Shown: positions 31,375 through 40,686, numbered from the stretch's first letter. The stretch is 64,000 bases of DNA from Sphaerisporangium sp. TRM90804 (GCF_029846175.1 NZ_JARWAC010000007.1:372001-436000); one strand, 5' to 3'. Translations and numbers: made by a program. Notes: generated by a model from the letters alone, not told the origin.

Positions 31375-32955
31375 GTGACCGCGCACTCCCCCCGCGTCCT
31401 CGTTGGGCGCTATCGGCTCACCTCCTCGCTCGGCAAAGGAGGAATGGGCACCGTCTGGCGAGCCGTCGACGAACTCCTCCAGCAGGAGGTCGCGGTCAAG
31501 GAGGTACGGCTGCCGCCCGACCTGGACGATGCCACCCGCGCCGAGTTGTTCGAGCGGACCTTGCGCGAGGCACGGGCGGCCGCCAGGCTGCGCGCGCACC
31601 CGTCGATCGTCACCGTGCACGACGTCGTCGACGACGGCCGGCCCTGGATCATCATGGAACTGGTCCAAGGCCGGTCACTCGACCAGATGATCCGCGAACA
31701 CGGCCCGCTGCCCCCGCGGCAGGTCGCCGACATCGGAATTCGCCTGCTCGACGCCCTCGCCGCCGCGCACGCCGCGGGCATTCTGCATCGGGACGTCAAG
31801 CCGGCCAACATCCTGATAACGGGCGAGGGCCGCGTCGTGCTCACCGACTTCGGCATCGCCACCCTCGCGGGCGAGGCGGCCCTCACGCAGACCGGGCTGG
31901 TCTCCGGTTCACCTGGGTTCATGGCTCCCGAGCGACTCAAGGGGGAGGATGACCGCCCCGAGTCTGATCTGTGGTCGCTCGGCGCCACGCTTTACGCGGC
32001 GGTGGAGGGCCGTTCCCCGTACGCGCGAGAACGTCAGACGGCCGTGCTCGCCGCCGTGCTTCTCGACCTGCCCCATCCGATGATGTTGGCCGGGCCCCTC
32101 GCACCTGTCCTGGCCGGTCTGCTCGAAAAGGATCCCGCGCGACGTCACAGCGCGGGCCAGGCCGCCGCACAACTGCGATCGATCACGGCTCACGGCCCGT
32201 CGAACGCCGGCGCGCCTCGGATGGCCCCACCACCGCACGGCAACCCGCCCCTGGCGGCTCCACCGGTCCACGGCGCCCTACCTGCGCAGCCTGCCAGGCC
32301 GGCCCGCAAGAAGCCGGTGGTTCTGGGGGCGGTCCTGGCGTTGACAGTGGCTCTCGTCACAGGAGCGGTGTTCGCGACCCGCGATGTCTGGCAGGGCGCA
32401 TTGGCCGCGCCGCGGAAGAGTGGTGACGGGACCACGAGAAGCGTCACTGCGGCGCCGAGCGAGTCGGGGACGGGCGTGCCCTCCCCGACCGAGGTGCGGG
32501 AAGCTGCGTACACCAAGGACCCGGAAGCCTGCGAGCTGGTGAACCTCCGGCAGGCGGGGCAGTTCCTCACCGGCCCGGCGAAGCAGCGGTTCATGACCAA
32601 AGGGATGTGCATGTGGCAGAGAGAGGATATCGGTGCTTTCTTCCATGTGAACGTCATCCGCTCGCCGACGACGGAGAACGCCCGCATGGTATTCGCGTCG
32701 CTACGCGAGAACATGCAGGAGGAACCGAGAAGGAACCCTGGGACCACCCTTCGGAAGGGCCCTGACGTGGGCGATGAAGCCTTCAGTTACGCGAAAGGCG
32801 AGGTCATCGCGGACATCAGAATTCATCGGACGCAGGTGCTGTTCCGGCAGGACAACGTGAACGTCATCGTGTACTTCACGCTCCGCAGCCCCGGCTACCG
32901 CAAAGCTGACCTGGTGGCCGCGCTGGTCGAGAAGGGCCTGGCGGCGTATCGCTAG
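31375..32955 (+). CDS. Serine/threonine protein kinase, PknB-like, membrane-anchored
   Basis: A ~526-residue Hanks kinase. Glycine loop LGKGGMGTVW, catalytic K in VAVKEV, HRDVKPANIL, DFGIATL and SPGFMAPERL are all intact, so it is active in principle. A Pro/Ala linker leads to one transmembrane helix (VVLGAVLALTVALVTGAVFA) and a ~190-residue extracellular domain with two cysteines (DPEACELV, GMCMWQ), no PASTA repeats, resembling DUF3558-like domains. GTG 31375 is preferred: TATGTT at 31362-31367 is a -10 at the distance expected for leaderless translation. ATG 31363 would add four residues but lies inside that hexamer. Confidence 0.9.
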   Translation: MTAHSPRVLVGRYRLTSSLGKGGMGTVWRAVDELLQQEVAVKEVRLPPDLDDATRAELFERTLREARAAARLRAHPSIVTVHDVVDDGRPWIIMELVQGRSLDQMIREHGPLPPRQVADIGIRLLDALAAAHAAGILHRDVKPANILITGEGRVVLTDFGIATLAGEAALTQTGLVSGSPGFMAPERLKGEDDRPESDLWSLGATLYAAVEGRSPYARERQTAVLAAVLLDLPHPMMLAGPLAPVLAGLLEKDPARRHSAGQAAAQLRSITAHGPSNAGAPRMAPPPHGNPPLAAPPVHGALPAQPARPARKKPVVLGAVLALTVALVTGAVFATRDVWQGALAAPRKSGDGTTRSVTAAPSESGTGVPSPTEVREAAYTKDPEACELVNLRQAGQFLTGPAKQRFMTKGMCMWQREDIGAFFHVNVIRSPTTENARMVFASLRENMQEEPRRNPGTTLRKGPDVGDEAFSYAKGEVIADIRIHRTQVLFRQDNVNVIVYFTLRSPGYRKADLVAALVEKGLAAYR

Positions 32956-33185
32956 GGGTTCGCCCGCCGCGCTCAGGTTATCCGGCGCCGGTCGAGCCGT
33001 GTTGGTCAGACGTCGAAGCGGACTTCACCACGTCGCCGTCACGCATGACGTGGTCCGCTCGCCGAGCGGCAGCCGTGAGGTCTCCATCAAGGAACGTCAG
33101 GCCGACGACGGCTGAAAACACTGTGATGTGGATTGGCTCGGTGGGGCTGGCGTGGTTTGGTTGCGGGTAGGTAGGTGGTGGTTCG

Positions 33186-33209
33186 GTCCCCCTGTCAGGT
33201 GAGGGGGAC
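33186..33209 (+). promoter_or_regulatory. Hairpin sequestering the ribosome site of the DyP operon
   Basis: gtccccct / agggggac, 8-bp perfect stem with an 8-base loop. The right arm contains the GGGGG ribosome site for ATG 33214, so folding would block initiation. 32956-33185 otherwise shows nothing. Confidence 0.5.
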
Positions 33210-33213
33210 TGGG

Positions 33214-33747
33214 ATGGAGATCACACCTCGGGCGGTAGTCATTCCCAAGGAGACGGGGCATCTGGAGCAGGGGAAGTATGGTCCTGTGTTTCCCCGGAGC
33301 CCGGCGTGTCATGGGTTCACGATCGTCGCGAAGGTCAAGTCCGGTCGGGGCGAGGCGATCCGTGATCACGGGCGCGCGCTGGCCGAGGCGTTGGAAGCCG
33401 ATCCGCATCTGCTCGCGCCGCTCAAGCTGCACTATCTGCGCTGGGTGCTGTTCGACGACGACACGCGGTTCATGTACCAGGGGATCTTCGACACCGACTT
33501 CGACAAGTACACCGAAGACGCCGTCGACCTCTTCAGCAGGTCGGGGGTGAGTACGGCATTCGAGAACCTTGAGGGATTTCCCGAGGACTGGAGGACCAAC
33601 CCCGAGGCGTTCGTCCGGTTCGTTCGTGCGCATCACTGCCCGAGCTTCGTCGAGTACGGGGAGTACCCGTACGTCACCGCCGACGAGATCAAGAAGGCTC
33701 TGCGGATCAAGAGCGCGCTGTCGGAGATGCTCGACCAGCTGCAGTGA
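33214..33747 (+). CDS. DyP operon protein 1, unassigned; possible ferredoxin-like barrel
   Basis: A 177-residue soluble protein starting MEITPRAVVIPKETGHLEQG. FTIVAKVKSGRGEAIRDHGR followed by a helix and LRWVLFDDDTRFMYQGIFDT reads like one ferredoxin-like half-barrel, the same fold class as DyP peroxidases and antibiotic monooxygenases. The C-terminus is helical (ADEIKKALRIKSALSEML). No signal peptide. First of three same-strand genes before the peroxidase. No function recognised. Confidence 0.75.
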   Translation: MEITPRAVVIPKETGHLEQGKYGPVFPRSPACHGFTIVAKVKSGRGEAIRDHGRALAEALEADPHLLAPLKLHYLRWVLFDDDTRFMYQGIFDTDFDKYTEDAVDLFSRSGVSTAFENLEGFPEDWRTNPEAFVRFVRAHHCPSFVEYGEYPYVTADEIKKALRIKSALSEMLDQLQ

Positions 33748-33773
33748 CGCTCGCACGGTGCACGGGGGATGAG

Positions 33774-34790
33774 ATGAGCGAGTTCAGGACCGCGCGTACG
33801 TACAACCAGCACCACACGCCACGCCAGTACACACCTGGCCGGCGGCGGATGAGCATCTACGTCGCGTGGAGCTACCCGGCCGAGGCGGGCCGGAACACGG
33901 CCGAGCTGGACGACCGGTTCTCCACGATGACCGAGGTTCGCCGCGTCACCTGGCCGGCGTATGAGGATCCGCGATGGTCGGATCCGCTGCGGTTCCAGCA
34001 GGGCGTCGCGGGCGGGCTGGAGCTGTTCTTCTGGGGCTGGCTGCCCTTCCAGCGGTTCGCCGAGGAGACCACCGGCCACGCGGTGCCCGTGTACCAGCGC
34101 ATCGACCAGGCGGGCTTTCACACCCCGCTGGACGAGCGGGTGCTGGCGGACACCGACACCCTGTTCGTGTGGGGGCTGGACCACATGATCACCGGGCAGG
34201 AGGCCGCGCCCCGGGAGATCGAGGCCGTGCGGGACTTCCTCACCCGGGAAGGAACCTGCCTGGCCCTGGGGCCGCATCACGACGTCGGGGCATCGGACGA
34301 CATGGCCGTACGGGACATGGAGTATCGCCATCACGGCGACGCCCTGGTGCCCCGCCGGCAACGCTTCGGCAGGTACACCAGATCGTTGATGGCCGGTCTC
34401 GCGGTGCCGGTGGAGAACCGGTACGGGCTGCGGCCCGCGGTGCGGGACGGCAACAAGATCGCCCCGCTGTCTGTCGCGAGGGATCTCGACTCCAGGGGAT
34501 GGCTGAAAGGAGTGTCCAGCCTCAACTTCCACCAGCACCTGCCGCACTACGCCGTGACCACCGACGACGCGGACGTCGTCCACGTGCTGGGCAGGCAGCC
34601 GATCGACACGGCCCGGCCGCACCCGTTCACCGAGGCGGGCAACACCGAGTTCAACATGTTCCTGTGGATGCCGCCCAGCGGCGAGCGGGCCGGCGACGTG
34701 ATCCTCGCCGACTCGACGATCTTCAGCGCGTTGTTCGGCGTCGACGAGAACGTGCGCGGCTTCTGGGGCAACCTCGCCTCGGCGAAGTGA
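33774..34790 (+). CDS. DyP operon protein 2, unassigned
   Basis: A 338-residue soluble protein from ATG 33774 (GGGGG 6 bases upstream). It opens MSEFRTARTYNQHHTPRQYT and is rich in Trp, His and Tyr. TDTLFVWGLDHMITGQEAAP followed by EAVRDFLTREGTCLALGPHHDVG has the shape of a class-I glutamine-amidotransferase-like or DUF4350-like Rossmann core (strand, helix, GG-type turn) but lacks an obvious nucleophile cysteine. Several HH pairs (QHH, PHHD, RHHG) could bind metal or heme. 17 bases before the peroxidase ATG. Confidence 0.7.
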   Translation: MSEFRTARTYNQHHTPRQYTPGRRRMSIYVAWSYPAEAGRNTAELDDRFSTMTEVRRVTWPAYEDPRWSDPLRFQQGVAGGLELFFWGWLPFQRFAEETTGHAVPVYQRIDQAGFHTPLDERVLADTDTLFVWGLDHMITGQEAAPREIEAVRDFLTREGTCLALGPHHDVGASDDMAVRDMEYRHHGDALVPRRQRFGRYTRSLMAGLAVPVENRYGLRPAVRDGNKIAPLSVARDLDSRGWLKGVSSLNFHQHLPHYAVTTDDADVVHVLGRQPIDTARPHPFTEAGNTEFNMFLWMPPSGERAGDVILADSTIFSALFGVDENVRGFWGNLASAK

Positions 34791-34807
34791 CACCACAGGG
34801 AGGCGAC

Positions 34808-36235
34808 ATGGTCCCCGAGACAACACAGGCGGCGCTCGAACTCCACGACATCCAGCGCTGCGTGCTCAGCCCTCGGCCGACGCCGTACGCGGCGACGTAC
34901 ATCCTGGTGCGCGTCGACGACCCCGCGCACGGCAGGGAGCTCATGCGCCGCGCGAGCGCGGTGGTGACCTCGGCCGCCGACCCGGTCGGCCCTCCGGGGG
35001 AGACCTGGGTGAGCGTGGCCGTCACCTACCAGGGTCTCAGAGCACTCGGCGTGCCACAGGACTCGCTGGACACCTTCGCCTGGGAGTTCCGCCAAGGGAT
35101 GGCGGCGCGGGCCAAGGCGCTCGGCGACGTCGGCGAGAGCGATCCCGCCAACTGGGAGCCACCGCTCGGCACCTGCGATGTCCACGTGGTACTGGTGGCG
35201 CTCGCCCCCGACAGCGAACGACTCGAAACCGTCCTCGCACGTGCGCGCCCGGCCTTCGACGCGCTCCCCGGCGTGACGGCGATCTGGCGGCAGGACTGCC
35301 ACGCACTGCCCTCCCAGACCGAACCCTTCGGCTACCGCGACGGCATCGGCAACCCGGCGGTCCAGGGCAGCGGCATCCCCGGGTCGAACCGGCTGGAGCC
35401 ACCGCTCAAGGCCGGCGAGTTCGTGCTCGGGTACCCCGACGAGCTCGGCGGTGTCCAGACACCCCTGCCCGAGGTGCTCGGCCGCAACGGCACCTACATG
35501 GTCTTCCGCAAGCTCCACCAACGTGTCGCCGCCTTCCGGCGCTTCCTGAGGGACAACTCCACCGGCCCCGAAGACGAAGAGCTGCTGGCAGCCAAGATCA
35601 TGGGACGCTGGCGCAGCGGCGCGCCCCTGGCCCTGACCCCGCTGCACGACGCCCCCGGCCTCGGCGCCGACCCGGACCGCAACAACACCTTCCTGTACGA
35701 GCGCGACGACCCGGCGGGCTACACCACGCCCGGCGGCTGCCACATCCGGCGGGGCAATCCCCGCGACGCTTCGGTGGCCGGATCCCCCAGGCTGCACCGC
35801 ATGATCAGACGCGGCACCGCGTACGGCCCGCAGCTGCCCGAAGGCGTTCTGGAGGACGACGGCGAGGACCGCGGGCTCATGTTCGCCTTCATCGGCGCGC
35901 ACCTCGGCCGGCAGTTCGAGTTCGTCCAGTCCGAGTGGATGAACAGCGGCGTCTTCTTCGGCGGCGGCGACGAGCGGGATCCCGTCATCGGCTTCGACCA
36001 GGGCTGTCGCGACTTCACGATCCCCCGGCGGCCCGTACGCCGGCGCCTGCGCGCTCTGCCCACGTTCGTCGTCACCCGCGGCGGCGAATACTGCTTCGTA
36101 CCCGGACTCCGCGCGCTGCGACGGCTCGGAGAACTCCCCGACCGACCCGTGCCACCTGTGGCCGTCCCGCGCGGCGGGCCGGCAGATCGTTCCTCGTGCG
36201 GCGACGACGGAGCCGGCGATGGGCTGCACTCCTGA
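34808..36235 (+). CDS. Dye-decolorising peroxidase (DyP)
   Basis: A 475-residue heme peroxidase. The distal motif is GYRDGIGNP with catalytic D178, and the proximal heme ligand is H312 in GGCHIRRGNPRD. Length exceeds compact bacterial DyPs (~300) and matches the long class (C/D). FAFIGAHLGRQFEFVQSEWMNSG and RRRLRALPTFVVTRGGEYCFVPG are typical C-terminal blocks. No Tat signal is visible, so it is cytosolic or packaged with partners. Starts with GGGAGG upstream. The two preceding genes are presumably functional partners. Confidence 0.93.
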   Translation: MVPETTQAALELHDIQRCVLSPRPTPYAATYILVRVDDPAHGRELMRRASAVVTSAADPVGPPGETWVSVAVTYQGLRALGVPQDSLDTFAWEFRQGMAARAKALGDVGESDPANWEPPLGTCDVHVVLVALAPDSERLETVLARARPAFDALPGVTAIWRQDCHALPSQTEPFGYRDGIGNPAVQGSGIPGSNRLEPPLKAGEFVLGYPDELGGVQTPLPEVLGRNGTYMVFRKLHQRVAAFRRFLRDNSTGPEDEELLAAKIMGRWRSGAPLALTPLHDAPGLGADPDRNNTFLYERDDPAGYTTPGGCHIRRGNPRDASVAGSPRLHRMIRRGTAYGPQLPEGVLEDDGEDRGLMFAFIGAHLGRQFEFVQSEWMNSGVFFGGGDERDPVIGFDQGCRDFTIPRRPVRRRLRALPTFVVTRGGEYCFVPGLRALRRLGELPDRPVPPVAVPRGGPADRSSCGDDGAGDGLHS

Positions 36236-36342
36236 CTCCCGCGGCGTTCTGATCCGTCTCTGATCTGTGCCGTCTACCGTCGTCCGGCGACAGGCGGTGG
36301 GAGGCCGGGGGGCGGGCGCCTCAGGAGACGAAGGAGCTGGAC

Positions 36343-38013
36343 ATGGACGATTCCATGACGCGCGCTGTGCGCCAGGGACGCGCCGAGGGGCTCGCAGAGG
36401 CGGCCGAGGACGTGGCGGAGGCGTTTCCGCGGCTGTTGCTGGACGCGTTGCTGCGTTCGCCGGGCACCGCCGCCTTTGAGCAGGGGGACAGGGTCGTTTC
36501 TCGGGGCGAGTTGCTTGAGCTCATCGGGCGCATGGCCGTCACCATGCGCGGTGTGGGCATCGGCCCCGGGTGGGGGGTCGCCGTCAGCACCGGCGTCTCG
36601 CCGGAGGGGTTCGCCGCTCAGATGGCCGCGTACGTGCTGGGGTGCCGCGTCGTGGGCGTACGGCCCGGGTACACGCCCGGCCAGCTCGTCCATGTGTTCG
36701 GCGTGGGGGTCGACGCCGTGGTTCTCGACCGGTCGACGGTGACACCGGAGCTGCTGCGCGCCGCCGGATCGGCCGTTGTGCTGTCGCTCGGGCCCGTCCC
36801 CGGGGTGGCGGGGGCGATCGACCTCCTGGCCGATCCCGGCGATGGCCGCTTCCTGGCGGCCGATCCTGGGGACGGTCGCTTCCTGGGCGCGGTCGATTCT
36901 GGCGGCGGTCGTTTTCCGGTCGTCGCGGCGCATCCGGACGACGTGGCTCTGGTGTCCTTCACCAGTGGGAGCACGGGGCGGCCGAAGGGGTGTGCGCTTA
37001 CTTATCGGGCTCTTGCCGCGCACTGGTCTTGCCATCTCACCTGGGCGTCGATCGCGCCCGGCTTCGCCGAGTCCTTTCAGCGGTACATGGTGTTCGGCAC
37101 CCTGTCCAGCATGGTGGTGCTGGACTTTCTGGCGGCGTGTCTGCTGGGCGGCGGGACCGCCGTGATTCCCGAGGAGGACGGCCGGCCGCTGTTCCCGTAC
37201 GCGATCGAGCGGTACCGGATCACCGGCGCCATCGCGGCCGTGCCGCGGTTGTGCGCGATGCTCGACCTGCTTCGCGAGGAGCGGGTCGACGTCGGCAGCC
37301 TGCGCGCGCTGACGGTCTCCGGCTCGCCTGTCAGCCGGCATCGGCTGCGGGAGGCGGTGGACCGGCTGGGTCCCGTCGTCTACGTGGGGTACGGGGCGAC
37401 CGAGGCCGGCGTGATCTCCATGTTCCCGTCCAGCGACCTCGCTCGATTGCCGGACGACGCGCCTGTCCCGGTCGGACGCCCGCATCCCAGCGCCGAGATC
37501 AGCGTGCGCGACGAGAAGGGCCGCCCGGTCGCCGCGGGGCGCACCGGCGAGATCCACGTGCGCAGCCCCTTCGTGATGGCGGGCTACTGGGATCTGCCGG
37601 AGGAGACCGGCGACGTGCTGCGGGACGGCTGGGTGCGCACCCGTGACCTCGGTCACGTCGATGACGCCGGTCTGCTGTACCTGTCCGGACGGACCAGAGA
37701 CGTGATCATGGTCAACGCGATCGTCGTGTACGCCGGCGCCGTCGAACGGGTGCTGGCCGGCCATCCGGACGTGGCCGAAGCGTACGTGGCCGGCGCGCCG
37801 GACGAGCGGACCGGGGAGGCGGCCCACGCGTTCGTCGTCCCGGCCCCCGGCCGCACCCCGGATCCCGCCGCCCTGGCGGAGCTGGTCCGCGCCGATCTCG
37901 GTGAGGGCAGCGTCCCGCGGACGATCAGGACGGTGTCCGCCGTTCCGGTCGCGGCTAGCGGCAAACCGGACAAGCGGGCCCTGCTGGAGCGGTACCTGCC
38001 CCAGACGCTCTGA
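36343..38013 (+). CDS. Acyl-CoA synthetase / AMP-dependent ligase
   Basis: A 556-residue ANL-superfamily enzyme. P-loop VSFTSGSTGRPKGCALT, YGATEAG, the hinge-region TRDLGHVDDAGLLYLSGRTRD and the catalytic lysine in PVAASGKPDKRALLE are all present. It activates a carboxylic acid as acyl-AMP and transfers it to CoA or a carrier; the acid is unknown. Residues ~163-193 hold three decapeptide repeats just before the P-loop, unusual for the family. ATG 36343 has GGAG 7 bases upstream. First gene of a ligase-oxidase-P450 group. Confidence 0.9.
   Translation: MDDSMTRAVRQGRAEGLAEAAEDVAEAFPRLLLDALLRSPGTAAFEQGDRVVSRGELLELIGRMAVTMRGVGIGPGWGVAVSTGVSPEGFAAQMAAYVLGCRVVGVRPGYTPGQLVHVFGVGVDAVVLDRSTVTPELLRAAGSAVVLSLGPVPGVAGAIDLLADPGDGRFLAADPGDGRFLGAVDSGGGRFPVVAAHPDDVALVSFTSGSTGRPKGCALTYRALAAHWSCHLTWASIAPGFAESFQRYMVFGTLSSMVVLDFLAACLLGGGTAVIPEEDGRPLFPYAIERYRITGAIAAVPRLCAMLDLLREERVDVGSLRALTVSGSPVSRHRLREAVDRLGPVVYVGYGATEAGVISMFPSSDLARLPDDAPVPVGRPHPSAEISVRDEKGRPVAAGRTGEIHVRSPFVMAGYWDLPEETGDVLRDGWVRTRDLGHVDDAGLLYLSGRTRDVIMVNAIVVYAGAVERVLAGHPDVAEAYVAGAPDERTGEAAHAFVVPAPGRTPDPAALAELVRADLGEGSVPRTIRTVSAVPVAASGKPDKRALLERYLPQTL
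36829..36921. repeat. Three 30-bp coding repeats in the ligase
   Basis: Units at 36829-36858, 36859-36888 and 36892-36921 encode ADPGDGRFLA, ADPGDGRFLG and VDSGGGRFPV. The first two are nearly identical in DNA. Confidence 0.75.
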
Positions 38014-38146
38014 TCGATCTCTGAGAATCCCGGGCCAAGACTGGTGAAACTTCAATCACCGCAGGGCGGGAGGCGCCAGTGCCCGACAGCTCGGTCCGCG
38101 GGGCCCGCCGATCGGCGGGCACTCACCACAGCCTCCCGGCCTCGGG

Positions 38147-39193
38147 GTGACGGCCGTGCTACGGACCATCGGGGAGTTCGAGGCGGCGGCCCGGGACCGG
38201 TTGGACCCCGCGCACTACGACTACTTCGCCGGCGGGACGGGCGAGGAGATCACCTTGCGGGCCAACGAGGCGGCGTTCGCCCGGCTCGCGCTGCTGCCGC
38301 GCGTGCTGCGTGGTGCGGGGAGCCCGCGGATCGGGGTCACCCTGCTCGGCAGCCCCGTGGCCATGCCGGTGCTGGTGGCGCCGACCGCGTTCCACCGGCT
38401 GGCCGATCCGGAGGGCGAGCCGGCCACGGCGCGCGCGGCGGCCGGCGCGGGCACCATCATGATCGTGAGCATGGCGGCGACCGTGGCCGTCGAGGACGTC
38501 GCGACCGCCGCGCCCGGCGCCACCCTGTGGTTCCAGCTCTACGTCCAGCCGGACATGGCCTTCACCGAGGCGATCGTCCGCCGCGCCGAGGCCGCCGGAT
38601 GCACGGCGCTGGTCGTCACCGTGGACTCCCCCGCCCGGGGACACCGCGACCGGGACCTGCGCAACGGCTTCGTCGACCTGCCGGAGGGCATGCGCTGCGA
38701 CAACCTGCGCGACGGCGACCTGGTGCGGCCGATCGTCATGTCGCCGGAGATCTCGTGGGAGCACGTCGACGCGCTGAGGCGGATGACGAGGCTGCCGATC
38801 GTGCTCAAGGGCGTCACGCATCCGGCCGACGCGCGCCTCGCGCTGGAGCACGGCGTGTCGGCGCTGTACGTCTCGAACCACGGCGGACGGCAGCTCGACA
38901 CCGTCCCGGCCACCGTCCAGCTGCTGCCGGAGATCGTGGCCGCCGTCGCCGGGGCCGTGCCGGTGCTGGTGGACGGAGGGATCCGGCGCGGCCCCGACGT
39001 GGTGAAGGCGATGGCGCTGGGCGCGTCCGCGGTCGCGGTCGGACGTCCGGTGATCTGGGGCCTGGCGACCGGCGGCGAGCGCGGCGTGGCCCGCGTGCTC
39101 GCGCTGCTCCGCGAGGACGTCGAGCAAACGCTCACCCTGTGCGGCGTCGCCTCGGTGGACGACCTCGGGCCAGAGCTGGTGCGGCCGTGCTGA
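38147..39193 (+). CDS. FMN-dependent alpha-hydroxy-acid oxidase/dehydrogenase
   Basis: A 348-residue TIM-barrel flavoprotein of the lactate/glycolate/hydroxymandelate oxidase family. FMN and substrate residues: APTAFHRLADPEGE, WFQLYVQ, VVTVDSPARGHRDRDLRNGF, LKGV and the catalytic histidine in YVSNHGGRQLD, then DGGIRRGPDVVKA and VGRPVIWGL. It oxidises an L-2-hydroxy acid to the 2-oxo acid. A relation to hydroxymandelate oxidases of glycopeptide clusters is possible, but no 4-hydroxyphenylglycine genes are near. GTG start 38147; the end overlaps the P450 by 7 bases. Confidence 0.9.
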   Translation: MTAVLRTIGEFEAAARDRLDPAHYDYFAGGTGEEITLRANEAAFARLALLPRVLRGAGSPRIGVTLLGSPVAMPVLVAPTAFHRLADPEGEPATARAAAGAGTIMIVSMAATVAVEDVATAAPGATLWFQLYVQPDMAFTEAIVRRAEAAGCTALVVTVDSPARGHRDRDLRNGFVDLPEGMRCDNLRDGDLVRPIVMSPEISWEHVDALRRMTRLPIVLKGVTHPADARLALEHGVSALYVSNHGGRQLDTVPATVQLLPEIVAAVAGAVPVLVDGGIRRGPDVVKAMALGASAVAVGRPVIWGLATGGERGVARVLALLREDVEQTLTLCGVASVDDLGPELVRPC

Positions 39194-40542
39194 CGGCGGC
39201 GGCGGTGGCGGTGGCCGTGGCCGCACTCCTCATCGGCTTCCCCCGGTGGCTGCCCGGCCGGGTCGTCGCGCTGCGCGGGTGGGTGTTCACGAGGATCAAC
39301 GGTGACGAGAGCATTCCGGTCCCCGGCGAGCTGATCGGCGTCGACCGGTTCCGGGAGGTCTACTCCCACCCGGCGGCCTCCGGCCGCAGCAGGGGCGCCG
39401 CCCTGTCCGACCTGTTCTGGTACTGGCTGTCGCCGGGGCCCGAGATGCACCAGGAGCACCTGGAGGCCGGGGAGCGGTACGACGCCGTCGCCCTCGTCAC
39501 CCGCCGCATCATGTCCGTGCCGCGGACACGGGCGGAGGAGCTCACCCGCCGCTGCGTCACCCGGGCGCTGCGGGACAGGCGGGGGATGGTCCGGCTGCGG
39601 GACATGCTGATGCCGGTGTGGGCAGAGTTCTCCTACGAGCTCGTGTTCGGCGAGCCGTGCCCGCCGCACGCGCGGGATCTGATCGTCGGCAACGCGGACG
39701 ACGTCGTCACCACCCTGAAGTTCTGCGGCCTGCGGCACATGGACCGGCGCGAGCGGCTGACCGCGTACCTGGTCGAGTCGCTGCCCCGGGTGCGGCACGA
39801 GCTCCCGGCGGGCCTGACGGCCCGGGAGCGGGCGCTCTATCTCCAGGGCGCCTTCTTCAACACCGCCGTCGTGCAGATGTCGGAGGCCGTGGCGCACGTG
39901 CTGATGGCACTCGCCCGGCACCCGGACGTACAGGACAGGGCGCGTGACGGCGACGACCGCTACCTGGACCAGGTCGTCTCGGAGACGCTGCGGCTCTACC
40001 CGCTCTTCGGCATCGCGCACCGCATCACCACCGGCGACATCCCTCTCGGAGACGGGGGGACGATCCCGGCCGGCTCGGTGCTGTGCTTCGACTACCCCGC
40101 GTTCCACCGGGCGGGCTTCCCCGACCCCGAGCGTTTCGACCCCGGACGCTTCGCACCCGGCCACGCCCCGAGACGGGAGCTCAACCACATTCCGTTCGGC
40201 ATGCCGGCGAACCGTCCCTGCCCGGCGGCGCGGCTCGCGCCGCTCGCCATGCGGGTCGCGGTGCGTGAGACCCTCCGCGCGTGCCGGCTCGACTCCACCG
40301 CCTCGCACACCCGGTCCCTGCCCAACCGGGGGCCGTGCCTCCTCACCCCCCTGGGAGCGGCGCGGCGCGGGCCGGTACGGCGTCTGACGTTGCTGTACAT
40401 GTGGTTCAGGGACGGCTGGGAGGACCTCTGGCGCAGCCTCGTGCAGCTCGTTCTCGGGACGTACATGGTGTGGGACGCGCACCGGTCGCGGCCGTGCGAG
40501 CGCCACTTCTCCGGCGGGCTCACCCCCAGGGCCGGTGAGTGA
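39187..40542 (+). CDS. Cytochrome P450, N-terminally membrane-anchored
   Basis: A 451-residue P450. GTG 39187 begins VLTAAAVAVAVAALLIGFPRW, an N-terminal membrane helix that is rare in bacteria, whose P450s are usually soluble. K-helix ETLRLYP, the PERFDPGRF segment and the heme-binding cysteine in FGMPANRPCPAARLAPL are visible. The I-helix acid/alcohol pair (usually A-G-x-D/E-T) is replaced by FFNTAVVQMSEA, so oxygen activation may be atypical. A ~45-residue tail (MWFRDGWEDLWRSLVQLVLG) adds an amphipathic helix. Likely hydroxylates a hydrophobic product of the ligase/oxidase pair. Confidence 0.85.
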   Translation: MLTAAAVAVAVAALLIGFPRWLPGRVVALRGWVFTRINGDESIPVPGELIGVDRFREVYSHPAASGRSRGAALSDLFWYWLSPGPEMHQEHLEAGERYDAVALVTRRIMSVPRTRAEELTRRCVTRALRDRRGMVRLRDMLMPVWAEFSYELVFGEPCPPHARDLIVGNADDVVTTLKFCGLRHMDRRERLTAYLVESLPRVRHELPAGLTARERALYLQGAFFNTAVVQMSEAVAHVLMALARHPDVQDRARDGDDRYLDQVVSETLRLYPLFGIAHRITTGDIPLGDGGTIPAGSVLCFDYPAFHRAGFPDPERFDPGRFAPGHAPRRELNHIPFGMPANRPCPAARLAPLAMRVAVRETLRACRLDSTASHTRSLPNRGPCLLTPLGAARRGPVRRLTLLYMWFRDGWEDLWRSLVQLVLGTYMVWDAHRSRPCERHFSGGLTPRAGE

Positions 40543-40686
40543 CCAGGGGTCGGCCGACACGAGAGGTTGCGCGAGAAACCATTCAAATTTCATCTAGTTT
40601 CAGGTGTCGGCTGGTGAATGCGCAGCATGCCCCGGCGAAGTTGCTGAAAGCTGGATATTTCCTGATATGGGTGCCACGGTGGGCGG
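40543..40686 (+). promoter_or_regulatory. AT-rich control region before two-component genes
   Basis: AT-rich stretch 40570-40600 with repeats ttcaaatttcat and agtttcagg (TTTCA at 10-base spacing) and an inverted pair ccgacac (40553) / gtgtcgg (40604). TGATAT near 40671 is a possible -10. Such spaced direct repeats are the usual sites of OmpR-type regulators, suggesting autoregulation. Confidence 0.4.

Noticed and set aside
36343-40542. Glycopeptide-type 4-hydroxyphenylglycine pathway
   Set aside because: Only a hydroxymandelate-oxidase-like gene is present; no hydroxymandelate synthase, aminotransferase or NRPS.
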